Source: Catenulispora yoronensis (lineage in GTDB: Bacteria; Actinomycetota; Actinomycetes; Streptomycetales; Catenulisporaceae). From it: 64,000 nt of DNA. The notes beneath the pieces are model-generated. The model saw only the letters and a list, made by a program, of their open reading frames with translations. It did no database searches and was not told the origin of the DNA. A program made the position numbers and the translations under genes. The DNA is taken from positions 1 to 64,000 of the forward strand of contig NZ_BAAAQN010000043.1 in NCBI RefSeq assembly GCF_039531695.1. Reading direction: 5' to 3'. This document shows, piece after piece, positions 50,268 to 59,690 of the stretch (positions within the stretch are counted from its first letter, which is position 1; every line of letters begins with the position of its first letter).

Positions 50268-51467
50268 TCAGACCGGCCGGCGGTACACCGGAAGCGGCCG
50301 GGCGTTCCGCGCGCGCATCCGACGCTCCAGCGAGGCGGCCGCCTTCAGCACCGGCAGTCGGACCAGTGCGTTGCGCAGGCGGAGACCGGTCTCGGTCCTG
50401 GGAATCATGACCCCGACGTTCGGGCCGATCTGCTGGCTGCGCGCGACCAGCGGCCGGTGCGCCGCCTCGAACCGCGGGAACGCCACGCGGTGGTCGCCGT
50501 CGGCGGCGGCCAGCTCGCCGGCCAGCCGGTACGCGCCGACGACCGCCAGCTCCGCGCCAGCACCCGCGGCCGGGGACGCGCACCAGGCGGCGTCGCCGAT
50601 CAGCACCACGCGGCCGGCGGACCAGGAGTCCATCCGCACCTGGCCGAGCGCGTCGAAGTAGAACTCCGGGTCGGCCAGCGCCGTGTCGAGCAGGGCCCGG
50701 GCCGGCGGCCAGGGTGAGTCGGCGAACGCCGTGGCGACCATGCGCTTGTGCTCGTCAACGTCGCGATAGTCGTACCGCAACGGCTCCGAGCGGAAGACGA
50801 AGTAGGCCTTGGCCCGGGCGTGGTTGCCCGAGCGCCAGACCCCGGCCATCTTCCCCGGGGCGTTGAACATCGTCATCCAGCGGTCCTCGGCCGGCGCGGC
50901 GGCGTCGGCGGCGTCGGCGAACGCGAAGTAGTGGTCCTTGTGCCGGATGAACCGCTCCTCCGGGCCGAACGCCAGCCGCCGGACCGTGGAGTGCATCCCG
51001 TCGGCGCCGACGACCAGGTCGAAGCGGAGGTCGGGGCCGTGCTCGAAGCCGACTGTCACGCCGTCGCCGTCCCCTCCGCCCTCGCCGTCGGCATCCGGTG
51101 TCAGGCTCCTGACGGCCGTGCCGAACCGGATCTCCACGTCCGTGGCCTCCCGCAGCAGCGCGACCAGGTCCCCGCGCATGATCTCGACCGAGGTCAGCTC
51201 GCGGGTGTCGATCCGGCCGATCGTCCGGTCGGCGGCGTCGACGAACTTCATGCCGTGCACGTCCGTGCCCAGCTCCCGGATCCGCTCCAGCAGGCCCATC
51301 CGCTCGACGACGGTGACCGCGTCGTCGCGGAGGTCCACGCCGTTGCCGCCGGAGCGCGGTTCGACCGCGCGCTCGACGACGGTCGGACGGAAACCGTGCC
51401 GGGCCAGCCAGTGCGCCGCCGTCAGGCCGGCGATGCTCGCGCCGACCACCAAGACCCGCTCGTTCAT
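50268..51467 (-). CDS. FAD-dependent aromatic hydroxylase-type monooxygenase
   Basis: 399-residue class A flavin monooxygenase (p-hydroxybenzoate hydroxylase/TetX-like). FAD-binding GxGxxG reads VVGASIAGLTAAHWLARHG, the second motif is LVVGADGMHSTVRRL, and the ribityl-binding GRVVLIGDAAWCASPAAGAGAELAVVGAYRLA is complete. GGGGG stands 5 bases before the ATG. It is divergent from a TetR regulator, and the shared promoter holds two copies of a palindromic operator, so it is probably induced by its substrate or a toxic compound. It may modify an antibiotic or aromatic compound. Confidence 0.9.
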   Translation of the reverse strand: MNERVLVVGASIAGLTAAHWLARHGFRPTVVERAVEPRSGGNGVDLRDDAVTVVERMGLLERIRELGTDVHGMKFVDAADRTIGRIDTRELTSVEIMRGDLVALLREATDVEIRFGTAVRSLTPDADGEGGGDGDGVTVGFEHGPDLRFDLVVGADGMHSTVRRLAFGPEERFIRHKDHYFAFADAADAAAPAEDRWMTMFNAPGKMAGVWRSGNHARAKAYFVFRSEPLRYDYRDVDEHKRMVATAFADSPWPPARALLDTALADPEFYFDALGQVRMDSWSAGRVVLIGDAAWCASPAAGAGAELAVVGAYRLAGELAAADGDHRVAFPRFEAAHRPLVARSQQIGPNVGVMIPRTETGLRLRNALVRLPVLKAAASLERRMRARNARPLPVYRRPV

Positions 51468-51490
51468 GAGAACCCCCGTGACGCGTTAAA

Positions 51491-51535
51491 GTGGAACGCT
51501 GATTCCAGATGAAGTATGTGGAAGGGGCGTTCCAC
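51491..51535. promoter_or_regulatory. Duplicated TetR operator
   Basis: Two palindromes GTGGAA-N6-TTCCAS at 51491-51508 and 51518-51535 are spaced 27 bases apart. They lie in the shared promoter of the divergent monooxygenase and TetR genes. The outer halves AGTGGAACGC and GCGTTCCACT also form a perfect 10-base inverted repeat. Confidence 0.75.
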
Positions 51536-52141
51536 TTGTCAACGGAACCCACCGCGAGCTCGCAACCCTCTGCGAGCCCAGAACCCAAACGGCGCGCCGA
51601 CGCCGTCCGCAACCGCGCCCTGGCGCTCGACGCGGCCATGGCCCTGCTCGCCGAACCCGGAGCGACCCTGACCGTCGAGACCATCGCCAAACGCGCCGGA
51701 CTCGGGGCGGGCACCGTCGTGCGCGCCTTCGGCGGCAAGGACGCGCTGCTCGACGCGGCCGTCTCCGTGCTGCTCGAACCGGTCGTCCGCCGCGCCGGCG
51801 AACTGCTGGCGGCATCGGAGCCCTACTCGGCGCTGCGCGCCTTCCTGCCCGAGCTGATCGCCTTCCAGGCGGCGCACCACGCCGTCGGCGACCGCCTCGG
51901 CGGCCTGGACCTCCCGGCCACCACCGCCCTGCGCGCCGAACTCGTCGCCACCACCACGGCCATGATCGAAGGCGCCCGCCGCGACGGTGCCGTTCGCACC
52001 GACCTGGACCTCGCCACGACCATCATGCTGATCACCGAGACCGCGCCGGCCGTGGCACGCGCCGCACCGGGGGCGCCGGGACTGGCGGACGCTTATCTCA
52101 CGGTGCTGATGGACGGTCTGCGCCCGCGCGCGGTCGGCTGA
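51509..52141 (+). CDS. TetR-family transcriptional regulator
   Basis: About 210 residues. N-terminal helix-turn-helix: NRALALDAAMALLAEPGATLTVETIAKRAGLGAGTVVRAFGGKDALLDAAV, a TetR-type DNA-binding domain, followed by an alpha-helical ligand domain. The start is uncertain. The ATG at 51509 has no ribosome binding site and would place the second operator inside the gene. A TTG at 51536 has GGAAGGGG 8 bases upstream and begins right after the operators, so it may be the true start. It probably represses itself and the divergent FAD monooxygenase. Confidence 0.88.
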   Translation: MKYVEGAFHLSTEPTASSQPSASPEPKRRADAVRNRALALDAAMALLAEPGATLTVETIAKRAGLGAGTVVRAFGGKDALLDAAVSVLLEPVVRRAGELLAASEPYSALRAFLPELIAFQAAHHAVGDRLGGLDLPATTALRAELVATTTAMIEGARRDGAVRTDLDLATTIMLITETAPAVARAAPGAPGLADAYLTVLMDGLRPRAVG

Positions 52142-52159
52142 ACCTAAGACGCTGAGACG

Positions 52160-54184
52160 CTAAGACACCAGCGTCTCAGCGAACTGACTGTGGTAGAGCT
52201 CGTGGTAGAAGCCCTCGCGCTCCAGCAGCTCGTCATGGCTGCCCTGCTCGACGACCCGGCCGGCGTCCATCACCACGATGGTGTCGGCCGTGTGGATCGT
52301 CGACAGCCGGTGGGCGATGACGAAGCTGGTCCGACCGGACCGCAGCCGGGTCATGGCCTCCTGGATCATCGCCTCGGTGCGGGTGTCGACATTGCTGGTG
52401 GCCTCGTCGAGGATCAGGATGCCGGGGTCGGCCAGGAAGGCGCGGGCGATGGTGAGCAGTTGCTTCTGGCCGGAGGAGACGTTCGAGGCGTCGCCCTCCA
52501 GGATGGTGTCGTAGCCCTCGGGCAGGGTCCGTACGAAGTCGTCGACGTGCGCCGCGCGGGCCGCCGCCAAGATCTCGTCGTCCCCGGCGCCCTCGCGGCC
52601 GTAGCCGATGTTGTCGCGGATGGAGCCGTGGAACAGCCAGGTGTCCTGCAGCACCATGCCGAAGCAGCGGCGGACCTGGTCCCGGCTCAGCTCCCGGTAG
52701 TCGACGCCGTCCAGCAGGATCCGGCCGCTGTCGATCTCGTAGAAGCGCACCAGCAGGTTGACCAGCGTGGTCTTGCCCGCGCCGGTCGGTCCGACGATCG
52801 CCACCGTCCGGCCCGGGGCCGCCTCCAGGGTGAAGTCCTCGATCAGCGGCGTGTCGGGCTCGTAGCGGAAGCGGACGTTCTCCAGCCGGACCCGGTGGCC
52901 GCCGCCGCGGTCGTCCTGGTGCTCGTCCCGCCGCTCGTCAAGGCCCTGCGCCACCCCGCCGGCCGGCAGCACCGGCTCCTCCTGTGCGTCCAGGAACTCG
53001 AAGATCCGCCCCGCCGAGACGATTCCGGACTGGAGCACGTTCATCTGCCCGGCGCTCTGGATCACAGGCGACGTGAACCGCTGCGAGTACTGGATGAAGG
53101 CCTGCACCGCGCCCAGCGAGATCGCCCCGGTGGCCACCTGGTAGCCGCCCAGCGCCGCCACCACCACCGAGTTCAGGTTCCCGACCAGCACCACCGCCGG
53201 GAAGATCGCCCCGGAGAGCAGCTGCGCCGAGTACCCGGCCCGCCGCAGCTTCCGGTTCTCCTGCCCGAACTCCTCGGCCACCTGCTCGCCCCGCCCGTAC
53301 GCCAGGATCAGCGCCTGGCCGGTGTAGGACTCCTCGACCATCGACGTCAGCCGGCCGGTCTGCTCCCACTGCGCCTCGAACCGCGCCTTGGACTTGCCGG
53401 CCAGTACCGAGGCCACCGCCATCACCACCGGGATCGTCACCAGCGAGGCCGTGGCCAGGATCGGCGAGATCCAGAACATGATGCCCAGCGTCGTCAGCAC
53501 CGTGAGCACCGAGCTCGGCAGCTGGTTGAGCGTCTCCTGCAGCGTGGTGTCGACGTTGTCGACGTCGTTCACGACCCGGCTCAGGATGTCCCCGTGCGGA
53601 TGGGTGTCGAAGTGCCGCAGCGGCAGCCGCGTCAGCTTCTCCTCGGTCTGCGCGCGCAGCCGGAACATCGTGCGCTGCGCGACCCCGGTCAGGATCCGCC
53701 CCTGCGCCCACCCGAAGGCGGCGCTGAGCAGATACGCCCCGATCGCCAGGAGGAGCAGCCGCCCGAGCCGGCCGGTGTCCACACCGACGCCCGGACGCAC
53801 CGCCATCCCCGCCAGCATGTCCGCCAGATGCCCGTGGCCCGCCGCCCGCAGCGCCGCGACCGCTTCCGCCTTGCTCTGGCCGGCCGGTAGCTGCTTGCCG
53901 ATGACGCCGTTGAAGACGACGTCGGTCGCCTGGCCCAGCAGCCACGGCCCGACGACCAGCAGCCCGACCGAGAACACGGTGAGCGCGCCGACGGCGATCA
54001 GCCGGGCGCGCTCCGGGCGCAGCAGGACCAGCAGGCGGGGCAGGACCGGCCGGCGCGCGTCGGTCTGCTCGGTCGCGTCGGGTGTGTCGGGTGTGTCGGT
54101 CTGCTCGGCCGGCTCGGGCGTGTCGGTCTGCACGACCGTGTCGACCACGTCGGTCCGCTCGACGACGTCCCTGGACTCGCTCAC
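52160..54184 (-). CDS. ABC exporter half-transporter B (canonical ATPase Glu)
   Basis: 674-residue ABC exporter subunit with an N-terminal Thr/Asp/Glu-rich tail (about 1-45), six membrane helices (about 55-370) and an ATPase domain. Walker A GPTGAGKTTL and Walker B ILILDEATSNVD with the catalytic Glu are intact, but the signature is NVSSGQKQLL rather than LSGGQ. The H-loop is FVIAHRLSTI. GTG at 54184 overlaps the upstream partner's stop (GTGA), with GGGGAG 7 bases before it. It pairs with the gene at 54181 as a heterodimer. Likely exports the product of the neighbouring NRPS module. Confidence 0.92.
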   Translation of the reverse strand: MSESRDVVERTDVVDTVVQTDTPEPAEQTDTPDTPDATEQTDARRPVLPRLLVLLRPERARLIAVGALTVFSVGLLVVGPWLLGQATDVVFNGVIGKQLPAGQSKAEAVAALRAAGHGHLADMLAGMAVRPGVGVDTGRLGRLLLLAIGAYLLSAAFGWAQGRILTGVAQRTMFRLRAQTEEKLTRLPLRHFDTHPHGDILSRVVNDVDNVDTTLQETLNQLPSSVLTVLTTLGIMFWISPILATASLVTIPVVMAVASVLAGKSKARFEAQWEQTGRLTSMVEESYTGQALILAYGRGEQVAEEFGQENRKLRRAGYSAQLLSGAIFPAVVLVGNLNSVVVAALGGYQVATGAISLGAVQAFIQYSQRFTSPVIQSAGQMNVLQSGIVSAGRIFEFLDAQEEPVLPAGGVAQGLDERRDEHQDDRGGGHRVRLENVRFRYEPDTPLIEDFTLEAAPGRTVAIVGPTGAGKTTLVNLLVRFYEIDSGRILLDGVDYRELSRDQVRRCFGMVLQDTWLFHGSIRDNIGYGREGAGDDEILAAARAAHVDDFVRTLPEGYDTILEGDASNVSSGQKQLLTIARAFLADPGILILDEATSNVDTRTEAMIQEAMTRLRSGRTSFVIAHRLSTIHTADTIVVMDAGRVVEQGSHDELLEREGFYHELYHSQFAETLVS

Positions 54185-55917
54185 GCGGCGGCTCCCCATT
54201 CGAGCTGTGACGCGATGATCTGCTGGTAGGTCGGGCAGTCGGCCAGCAACTGCGGATGCGTCCCGATGCCCGCGACGCTCCCGCCGTCCAGGACGACGAT
54301 CTGGTCCGCCGCCATCACCGTCCCGGCCCGCTGCGTGGCGATCACCACGGTGGCGTCCCCGGTCTCGGTGCTCAGCGCGGCCCGCAGCCGGGCGTCGGTG
54401 GCGGCGTCCAGGGCCGAGAAGCAGTCGTCGAACAAGTACAGGCTCGGCCGCCGGACCAGCGCCCGGGCGATCGACAACCGCTGGCGCTGCCCGCCGGAGA
54501 GGTTCACTCCGCCGCGTTCCACGCGCGCCTCCAACTGGCCGGGCAGCGCGGCGACGAAGTCCCGGGCCTGCGCCGTCTCCAGCGCCCGCCACAGCTCGGC
54601 CTCGGTGGCCTCCGGCCGGCCGAACCGCAGGTTGTCGGCGACCGTCCCGGCGAACAGGTACGCGGTCTGCGGGACCAGCCCGATCCCGGCGCGCAGCCGC
54701 TCGGCCGCCTGCTCGTCCACGCCGACCCCGTTGACCAGCACGTCGCCGGCCGTCGCGGCGAGGAACCGGGGGACCAGGTTGAGCAGCGTGGTCTTGCCGC
54801 TGCCGGTGCCGCCGAGGATCGCGGTGGTGCGCCCGGGCGGGAAGGCCAGTGTCAGATCGTCGAGCACCGGCCGTTCGCTGCCCGCGTAGCCGAAGGTGAC
54901 GTTCCGGAAGGCGACGGCGCCGGTGACGGCCTCGGGCTCGACCGGCTCCGCCGGATCGGCGACGGCCGGCACCGTGTCCAGCACCTCCTGGATCCGGTGC
55001 ATGCTGGCCACCGCGCGCGGCAGCAGCGTCAGCACGGTCACGCCGATCACCACGTAGAGCAGGATCTGGAGGATGTAGAGCAGGAACGCGGTCAGGCTGC
55101 CGATCGGCATCGTGCCGTCCGCGACCAAGCGGCCGCCGAACCAGAGCACGCCGACGCTGGAGAGGTTGGCGATCACCAGGATGAGCGGGGTGACCAGCGC
55201 GAACACCCGGCCGGCCCGCAGCTGCGCGTCGGTGATCCCGGCGTTGGCCCGCTCGAACCGGGCCTGCTCGGTGCCGGTGCGCAGGAACGCCCGCGCCACC
55301 CGGACCCCGGCGATCTGCTCGCGCAGCACCTGGTTCAGCCCGTCGGTCCGCACCTGCACCGACCGGAACATCGGCAGCAGCCGGACCATCACCCAGCCGG
55401 CCAGCACCAGCACCGCGGCCAGGGTGACGATCAGCAGCGGCGAGAGCCGCGGACCCTGCCGCACCGCGAGCACCACCGCGCCCAGGGCGGTGACGATCGA
55501 GATCACCAGCAGGCTCAGCGCCGCCTGCGCGAACACCTGCACCTGCTGGACGTCGTTGACGCTGCGCGTGGTCAGCGACGCCACGCCGAACCGGTTCAGC
55601 TCCACCACCGAGAACGACCGCACGCGGTCGTGCACGGCGGCCCGCAGGTCGGCCCCGACCGCCGTCGCCACCCACGAGCTCAGCCGCACCGAGATCAGGG
55701 AGGCGACGCAGAGCACGACGTTGATGCCCAGCATCAGCGCGCCGGTCCGTCCGATGTAGCCGACGTCGCCCTGGACCACGCCGTGGTCGACGATGTGGGC
55801 GTTGAGGATCGGCAGGTAGAGGTTCCCCGCGGCCTGGAGGACCTGGAGGGCGGCGGCGAAGCCCAGCGGCCGCGCGTGCGGCCGCAGGAAAGTGCGGACC
55901 AGATGAGATTGCGCCAT
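54181..55917 (-). CDS. ABC exporter half-transporter A (degenerate ATPase Glu)
   Basis: 578-residue ABC exporter subunit with six membrane helices and an ATPase domain. Walker A GGTGSGKTTLL and signature NLSGGQRQRLSIARAL are intact. The Walker B segment is YLFDDCFSALD, with Asp in place of the catalytic Glu. Together with partner B, whose signature is degenerate, one composite ATP site is consensus and the other defective, as in heterodimeric exporters such as BmrCD and TmrAB. GAGGAA lies 5 bases before the ATG. A hairpin-rich region separates it from the NRPS gene. Confidence 0.92.
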   Translation of the reverse strand: MAQSHLVRTFLRPHARPLGFAAALQVLQAAGNLYLPILNAHIVDHGVVQGDVGYIGRTGALMLGINVVLCVASLISVRLSSWVATAVGADLRAAVHDRVRSFSVVELNRFGVASLTTRSVNDVQQVQVFAQAALSLLVISIVTALGAVVLAVRQGPRLSPLLIVTLAAVLVLAGWVMVRLLPMFRSVQVRTDGLNQVLREQIAGVRVARAFLRTGTEQARFERANAGITDAQLRAGRVFALVTPLILVIANLSSVGVLWFGGRLVADGTMPIGSLTAFLLYILQILLYVVIGVTVLTLLPRAVASMHRIQEVLDTVPAVADPAEPVEPEAVTGAVAFRNVTFGYAGSERPVLDDLTLAFPPGRTTAILGGTGSGKTTLLNLVPRFLAATAGDVLVNGVGVDEQAAERLRAGIGLVPQTAYLFAGTVADNLRFGRPEATEAELWRALETAQARDFVAALPGQLEARVERGGVNLSGGQRQRLSIARALVRRPSLYLFDDCFSALDAATDARLRAALSTETGDATVVIATQRAGTVMAADQIVVLDGGSVAGIGTHPQLLADCPTYQQIIASQLEWGAAA

Positions 55918-56064
55918 TACGTTTCCTCAACGTCTGGCGGAGAATTCTTTCCGCATGATCGCCGATTCGCTGTCCGTTCACCGAAGGTACGCAGGGCATC
56001 GCCGGGCGGCAACGGGTCTCCGATCGCAGAACTCTGAAAAATGACCGAATGCCTGGTGGAAGCG

Positions 56065-56118
56065 GGTGTCAGTGTTCGACTGCCGAACGCGTCGGTCGAA
56101 CACCAACCTACTGACACC
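56065..56118. promoter_or_regulatory. Inverted repeat upstream of the ABC exporter genes
   Basis: GTGTTCGAC and GTCGAACAC are perfect inverted 9-mers with a 14-base spacer. An outer pair GGTGTCAGT/ACTGACACC nests around them. It lies about 150-200 bases upstream of the exporter start and could be an operator; an attenuator-like hairpin is the alternative. Confidence 0.45.
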
Positions 56119-56137
56119 GATTTCCGCCAAAAGCAGG

Positions 56138-56180
56138 GCGCCGGATTGTCGGCGATTCTCAAGCCTCGACAATCCGGCGC
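56138..56180 (-). terminator. Hairpin terminator after the NRPS gene
   Basis: A perfect 14-bp stem GCGCCGGATTGTCG/CGACAATCCGGCGC with a 15-base loop lies 34 bases past the NRPS stop. Confidence 0.8.
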
Positions 56181-56213
56181 TCCGGCCTCACGCGACTATT
56201 GCTGGATCGGCGC

Positions 56214-59200
56214 TCAACCGACGGTGTCGAGCAGCGCGACCTCGCGGGCGATCGCCGCGACCGTGGTCACGGTGGGCGCGGCGATCACCCGGTTCAGCTG
56301 GGCCATGAAGTCGGTCTCGCGGCGGGCCGGCACCACGTCCCGGCAGACCCCGGCCAGCATCGCCAGCAGGCTGACCGAGTCGCCGCCGAGCTGGTGGAAG
56401 TCGGTGAACGGATCGATGCGGTGCTCGTCCAGGCCCAGGACGCCGGACCAGATGCGGCCGACGTGCGCTTCGACGTCGTCGCGCCGGGCCAGGCCGGGGC
56501 CGGCCTCCGCGCGATCGGCGAAGGGGTCGGGCAGCGAGCGCACGTCGACCTTGCCCGCGACGTTGTAAGGGATCTCGTCCAGGACGACCGTCGCCGCCGG
56601 GACCATGTACGAGGGCAGCCGCTCGGCGGCGTGGGCCTGCAACTCGGCCGGGAAGTCCGGCTCAGCCTCCGCGTCGTCGTTGACCAGCACGTACGCGTAC
56701 AGTGCCTTCCCGGTGCCGTCCGGGCGCGGGCGCGCCACGACGACCGCGCGCTCCACGCGCGAGTGCTCCTCCAGCGTGGCCGCCACCTCCGCCGGCTCGA
56801 CCCGGTGGCCGCGGACCTTGACCTGATCGTCGATCCGGCCCAGGAACTCCAGCCCGCCGTCGGGCAGGCGCCGGGCCAGGTCGCCGGTGCGGTAGACCCG
56901 GGTGCCGTCGGCCAGCCGGGGGAAGCGCTCGGCGTCCAGATCGGGTCGGCCCAGGTAGCCGCGCGCCAGCTGGACCCCGGCCAGATACATCTCGCCCGGC
57001 TCGCCGGCCGGCACGAACCGGCGGTTGGCGTCGAGCAGGTGGACCTGGGTGTTGTGGGCCGGGAGCCCGATCGGCACCGCCGCCCGGCCGGCGTCGCGCA
57101 CCGGGTCGAAGGTGTGGGCGGTGCAGCCGATGGTGGCCTCGGTCGGGCCGTACTCGTTGACGATCCGGCAGTGCGGGCCGAACATCTCCTGCGCCCGCGC
57201 CGCGACCTCGACGCGCAGCTGCTCGCCGACCACCACGATGCTGCGGAAGCCCTTCGGCGCGGCGTCCAGCCGGCCGATCAGCTCCAGGTGCGAGGGGGTG
57301 AGGTTGAGCATCGTGGCGCCGGAGTCCTCCAGCAGGCGGCGCAGCGTGAGGTGGGTCGGCTGGTCCCGGACCAGGATCACGGTGCCGCCGGTGATCAGCG
57401 GCAGGAAGATCGAGGTGCCCGAGACGTCGAAGGACAGCGAGGTGAGCAGCGGCAGCCGGGTGTCCTCGTCGGCGCCGAACTCCTCGACGCCCCAGTGCAG
57501 GTAGTTCAGCAGGCTGCCGTGCTCGATCTGGACGCCCTTGGGGCGTCCGGTGGAGCCGGAGGTGTAGAGCACGTAGGCCAGGTCGCCGGGCGCTGCCTCG
57601 GCGTCGTCCCCTTCAGTGACAGAACCCTGAGTGACAGTACCCTGAGTGACGGAACCCTGAGTTACAGAGCCCTGAGCCGCCGGGCCGTCGCCGGACAGCA
57701 GGTCGTCGAGGCTGAGCGGGGCGCAGCCCTCGGGAACGCAGGCCCGGGCGTCGTGCGGCGCCTGCACCAGGCAGTGGCTCGCGCCGGAGTCCGCCAGCAG
57801 GTCGGCCAGGCGCCGGTCCGGGTGCAGGACGTCCAGGGCCAGGTATCCGGCGCCGGTGCGCAGCACGCCCCAGATGCCGGCGATGGCGGCCGTCGTGCGC
57901 TCGGCGAGCAGCCCGACGATCGCGCCGCGGCCCACGCCCCGCTCCCGCAGCGCGGCGGCGACGATGTCGGCGCGCTCGCTCAGCTCGCGGTAGGTGACCG
58001 GGCCCTCGGGGCCGTCGAGCGCGATCGCGTCCGGGCGGCGCTCGACCTGGTCGCGGAACAGCTGGAGCAGCGACCGGTCCGACACCGGCGCGCGGTCGGT
58101 GCGGTTGGCCGCCGGTTCGCGGTCCGCCCGGGGCGAGAGCGTCTCGACGATCACGTCGAGCAGCTCCTCCATCCGCTCCGGGGCGCCGGGGACGTCCTGC
58201 CAGGTGACCACGATCTCGGTCCGGCCGGCGGTCTCGATCACGTCGATGCCGGGCGGCGAGGACGGCCCGGAGCCGCCGAGGTTGTAGACCGTCGTGGTGC
58301 GGAACGACTCGGCGCTGTACTCGGCGAGGTCGGTGAACCCGAGGTTGGTGACGTAGGCCGTCCCCAGGTAGCGCTGCTTGCGCATCGAGTCCTTGCCCAT
58401 GATGCCGGTGATCACCCGGACCAGCGGCAGCGGCGTGCGGCGCAGCCAGGTGGGCGTGCGGTAGCTGATCTCCTGGCGCTCGGTCAGCCCGGTCAGCAGC
58501 TCCCGGTGGATCTCCTCCCAGCCGGTGCCCGGCGCGACGTCGAGTTGCAGGGCCAGCGACAGGAACCCGGTCGAGCGGATCTCGGGGCGGTGCCGCCGCA
58601 GGTCCACGGGGACGAAGAAGCGCCCGGGCTGCGGCGTCGGCTCGGTGCCGGCGCCGGTGCCGGCCTCGGTGCCCGTGCCCGTGCCGGTGCCGGTGCCGGT
58701 CGGCCACGCGGTGAGCGAGGCCCGGACCGCGTCGGAGCCGAGCGCGGCGATGATCTTGGCCGCCACCGCCGCCTGCGTGCCCTCGACGGTGCGCCGCCGC
58801 CAGATCAGCGGGTGCGTCCCGGGCGTGATCGGCGCCATCGACGACGGCCACGACAGCTCGCCCTGGCCGCGGGCGATCGGCGGGAGCCCGTCGGGCATCA
58901 GCTCGCTGAGGAACTCGTCGCCGTTCAGCGTCGACGTGGCGCCGAGCGGCTGCTCGCCGCGCAGCACCCGGAACACGTCGGCGGCCCAGAGCAGGACGCC
59001 GCGGGCGTCGGTCACGCCGTGGAAGCCGCGGAAGACGATGCGCTGCGGGGTGCCGGGCGTTCCGGGGGCGCCGGGGATCCCGGGCACCAGCAGCACCTCG
59101 CAGGTCGGCCCGCCGGTGTGCAGCGTCGTCTGGAGGGCCGGGTGCTCCAGCAGGTCCGTTCCGGGCGGCACGTGCACCAGCCGGGTGACCGGGGCGAGGC

Positions 59201-59408
59201 CGCTGTCGACCCAGCGCCGCCCCCGCCGCCGCAGCCGGGTGCCCGGACAGGCTTCGGCCGTCGTGGCGACGGCGGTGGCGAGGGTGCCGAGATCCAGATC
59301 CCCCTCGCCCTCGAAGACGTGCTGTACGACGTTCGGCACGTCGATCCCGAGGTATAGCCACTCGGCTGCACCGATGCGCCGTGCGTACGGCGAGGCAACG
59401 GTCTTCAC
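56214..59408 (-). CDS. Single-module NRPS (C-A-T)
   Basis: 1064-residue nonribosomal peptide synthetase module. Condensation-type domain (about 1-460): the HHxxxDG motif reads FHGVTDARG, keeping the second His and the Asp; this is closer to acyltransferase-like (PapA/WES) C domains. A GT-repeat of about 20 residues interrupts it. Adenylation domain (about 465-960): YTSGSTGRPKG, SFDVSG, NEYGPTEATIG, YRTGDLARR, GRIDDQVKVRGHRVEP and the Lys of NVAGKVDV. A QGSVT repeat (about 585-605) is inserted before core A3. Carrier domain (about 980-1055): FHQLGGDSVSLLAML with the phosphopantetheine Ser. There is no thioesterase or second module, so the release partner is unknown. The GTG at 59408 has GGGAGG 5 bases upstream. 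Substrate not assigned. Confidence 0.9.
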   Translation of the reverse strand: MKTVASPYARRIGAAEWLYLGIDVPNVVQHVFEGEGDLDLGTLATAVATTAEACPGTRLRRRGRRWVDSGLAPVTRLVHVPPGTDLLEHPALQTTLHTGGPTCEVLLVPGIPGAPGTPGTPQRIVFRGFHGVTDARGVLLWAADVFRVLRGEQPLGATSTLNGDEFLSELMPDGLPPIARGQGELSWPSSMAPITPGTHPLIWRRRTVEGTQAAVAAKIIAALGSDAVRASLTAWPTGTGTGTGTGTEAGTGAGTEPTPQPGRFFVPVDLRRHRPEIRSTGFLSLALQLDVAPGTGWEEIHRELLTGLTERQEISYRTPTWLRRTPLPLVRVITGIMGKDSMRKQRYLGTAYVTNLGFTDLAEYSAESFRTTTVYNLGGSGPSSPPGIDVIETAGRTEIVVTWQDVPGAPERMEELLDVIVETLSPRADREPAANRTDRAPVSDRSLLQLFRDQVERRPDAIALDGPEGPVTYRELSERADIVAAALRERGVGRGAIVGLLAERTTAAIAGIWGVLRTGAGYLALDVLHPDRRLADLLADSGASHCLVQAPHDARACVPEGCAPLSLDDLLSGDGPAAQGSVTQGSVTQGTVTQGSVTEGDDAEAAPGDLAYVLYTSGSTGRPKGVQIEHGSLLNYLHWGVEEFGADEDTRLPLLTSLSFDVSGTSIFLPLITGGTVILVRDQPTHLTLRRLLEDSGATMLNLTPSHLELIGRLDAAPKGFRSIVVVGEQLRVEVAARAQEMFGPHCRIVNEYGPTEATIGCTAHTFDPVRDAGRAAVPIGLPAHNTQVHLLDANRRFVPAGEPGEMYLAGVQLARGYLGRPDLDAERFPRLADGTRVYRTGDLARRLPDGGLEFLGRIDDQVKVRGHRVEPAEVAATLEEHSRVERAVVVARPRPDGTGKALYAYVLVNDDAEAEPDFPAELQAHAAERLPSYMVPAATVVLDEIPYNVAGKVDVRSLPDPFADRAEAGPGLARRDDVEAHVGRIWSGVLGLDEHRIDPFTDFHQLGGDSVSLLAMLAGVCRDVVPARRETDFMAQLNRVIAAPTVTTVAAIAREVALLDTVG

Positions 59409-59690
59409 GGAGTCCTCCCAGGTCAAAACCAGGCTCAGGGGGTGGTCGAGGCCGTGTGGCGCCGGCTGGATGACTTGGTACCGGACCGCGATGGCTACTC
59501 GCAATCAGGACACGGGGCGCACCGGCCGGGGCTTCGACGAGGGAGGAATCCGTGTGGAATGGGTGTGGAATCAGTGTGGAATTCGCAGGGAATCAGTGCT
59601 CTACGACCCATTGCTGCTTTGACAAGAGGCTGTGATACACCGCTCCAGTGGCGGTGATCGCCACTTGGCGGCCTTGGACCCTCTCGGACC

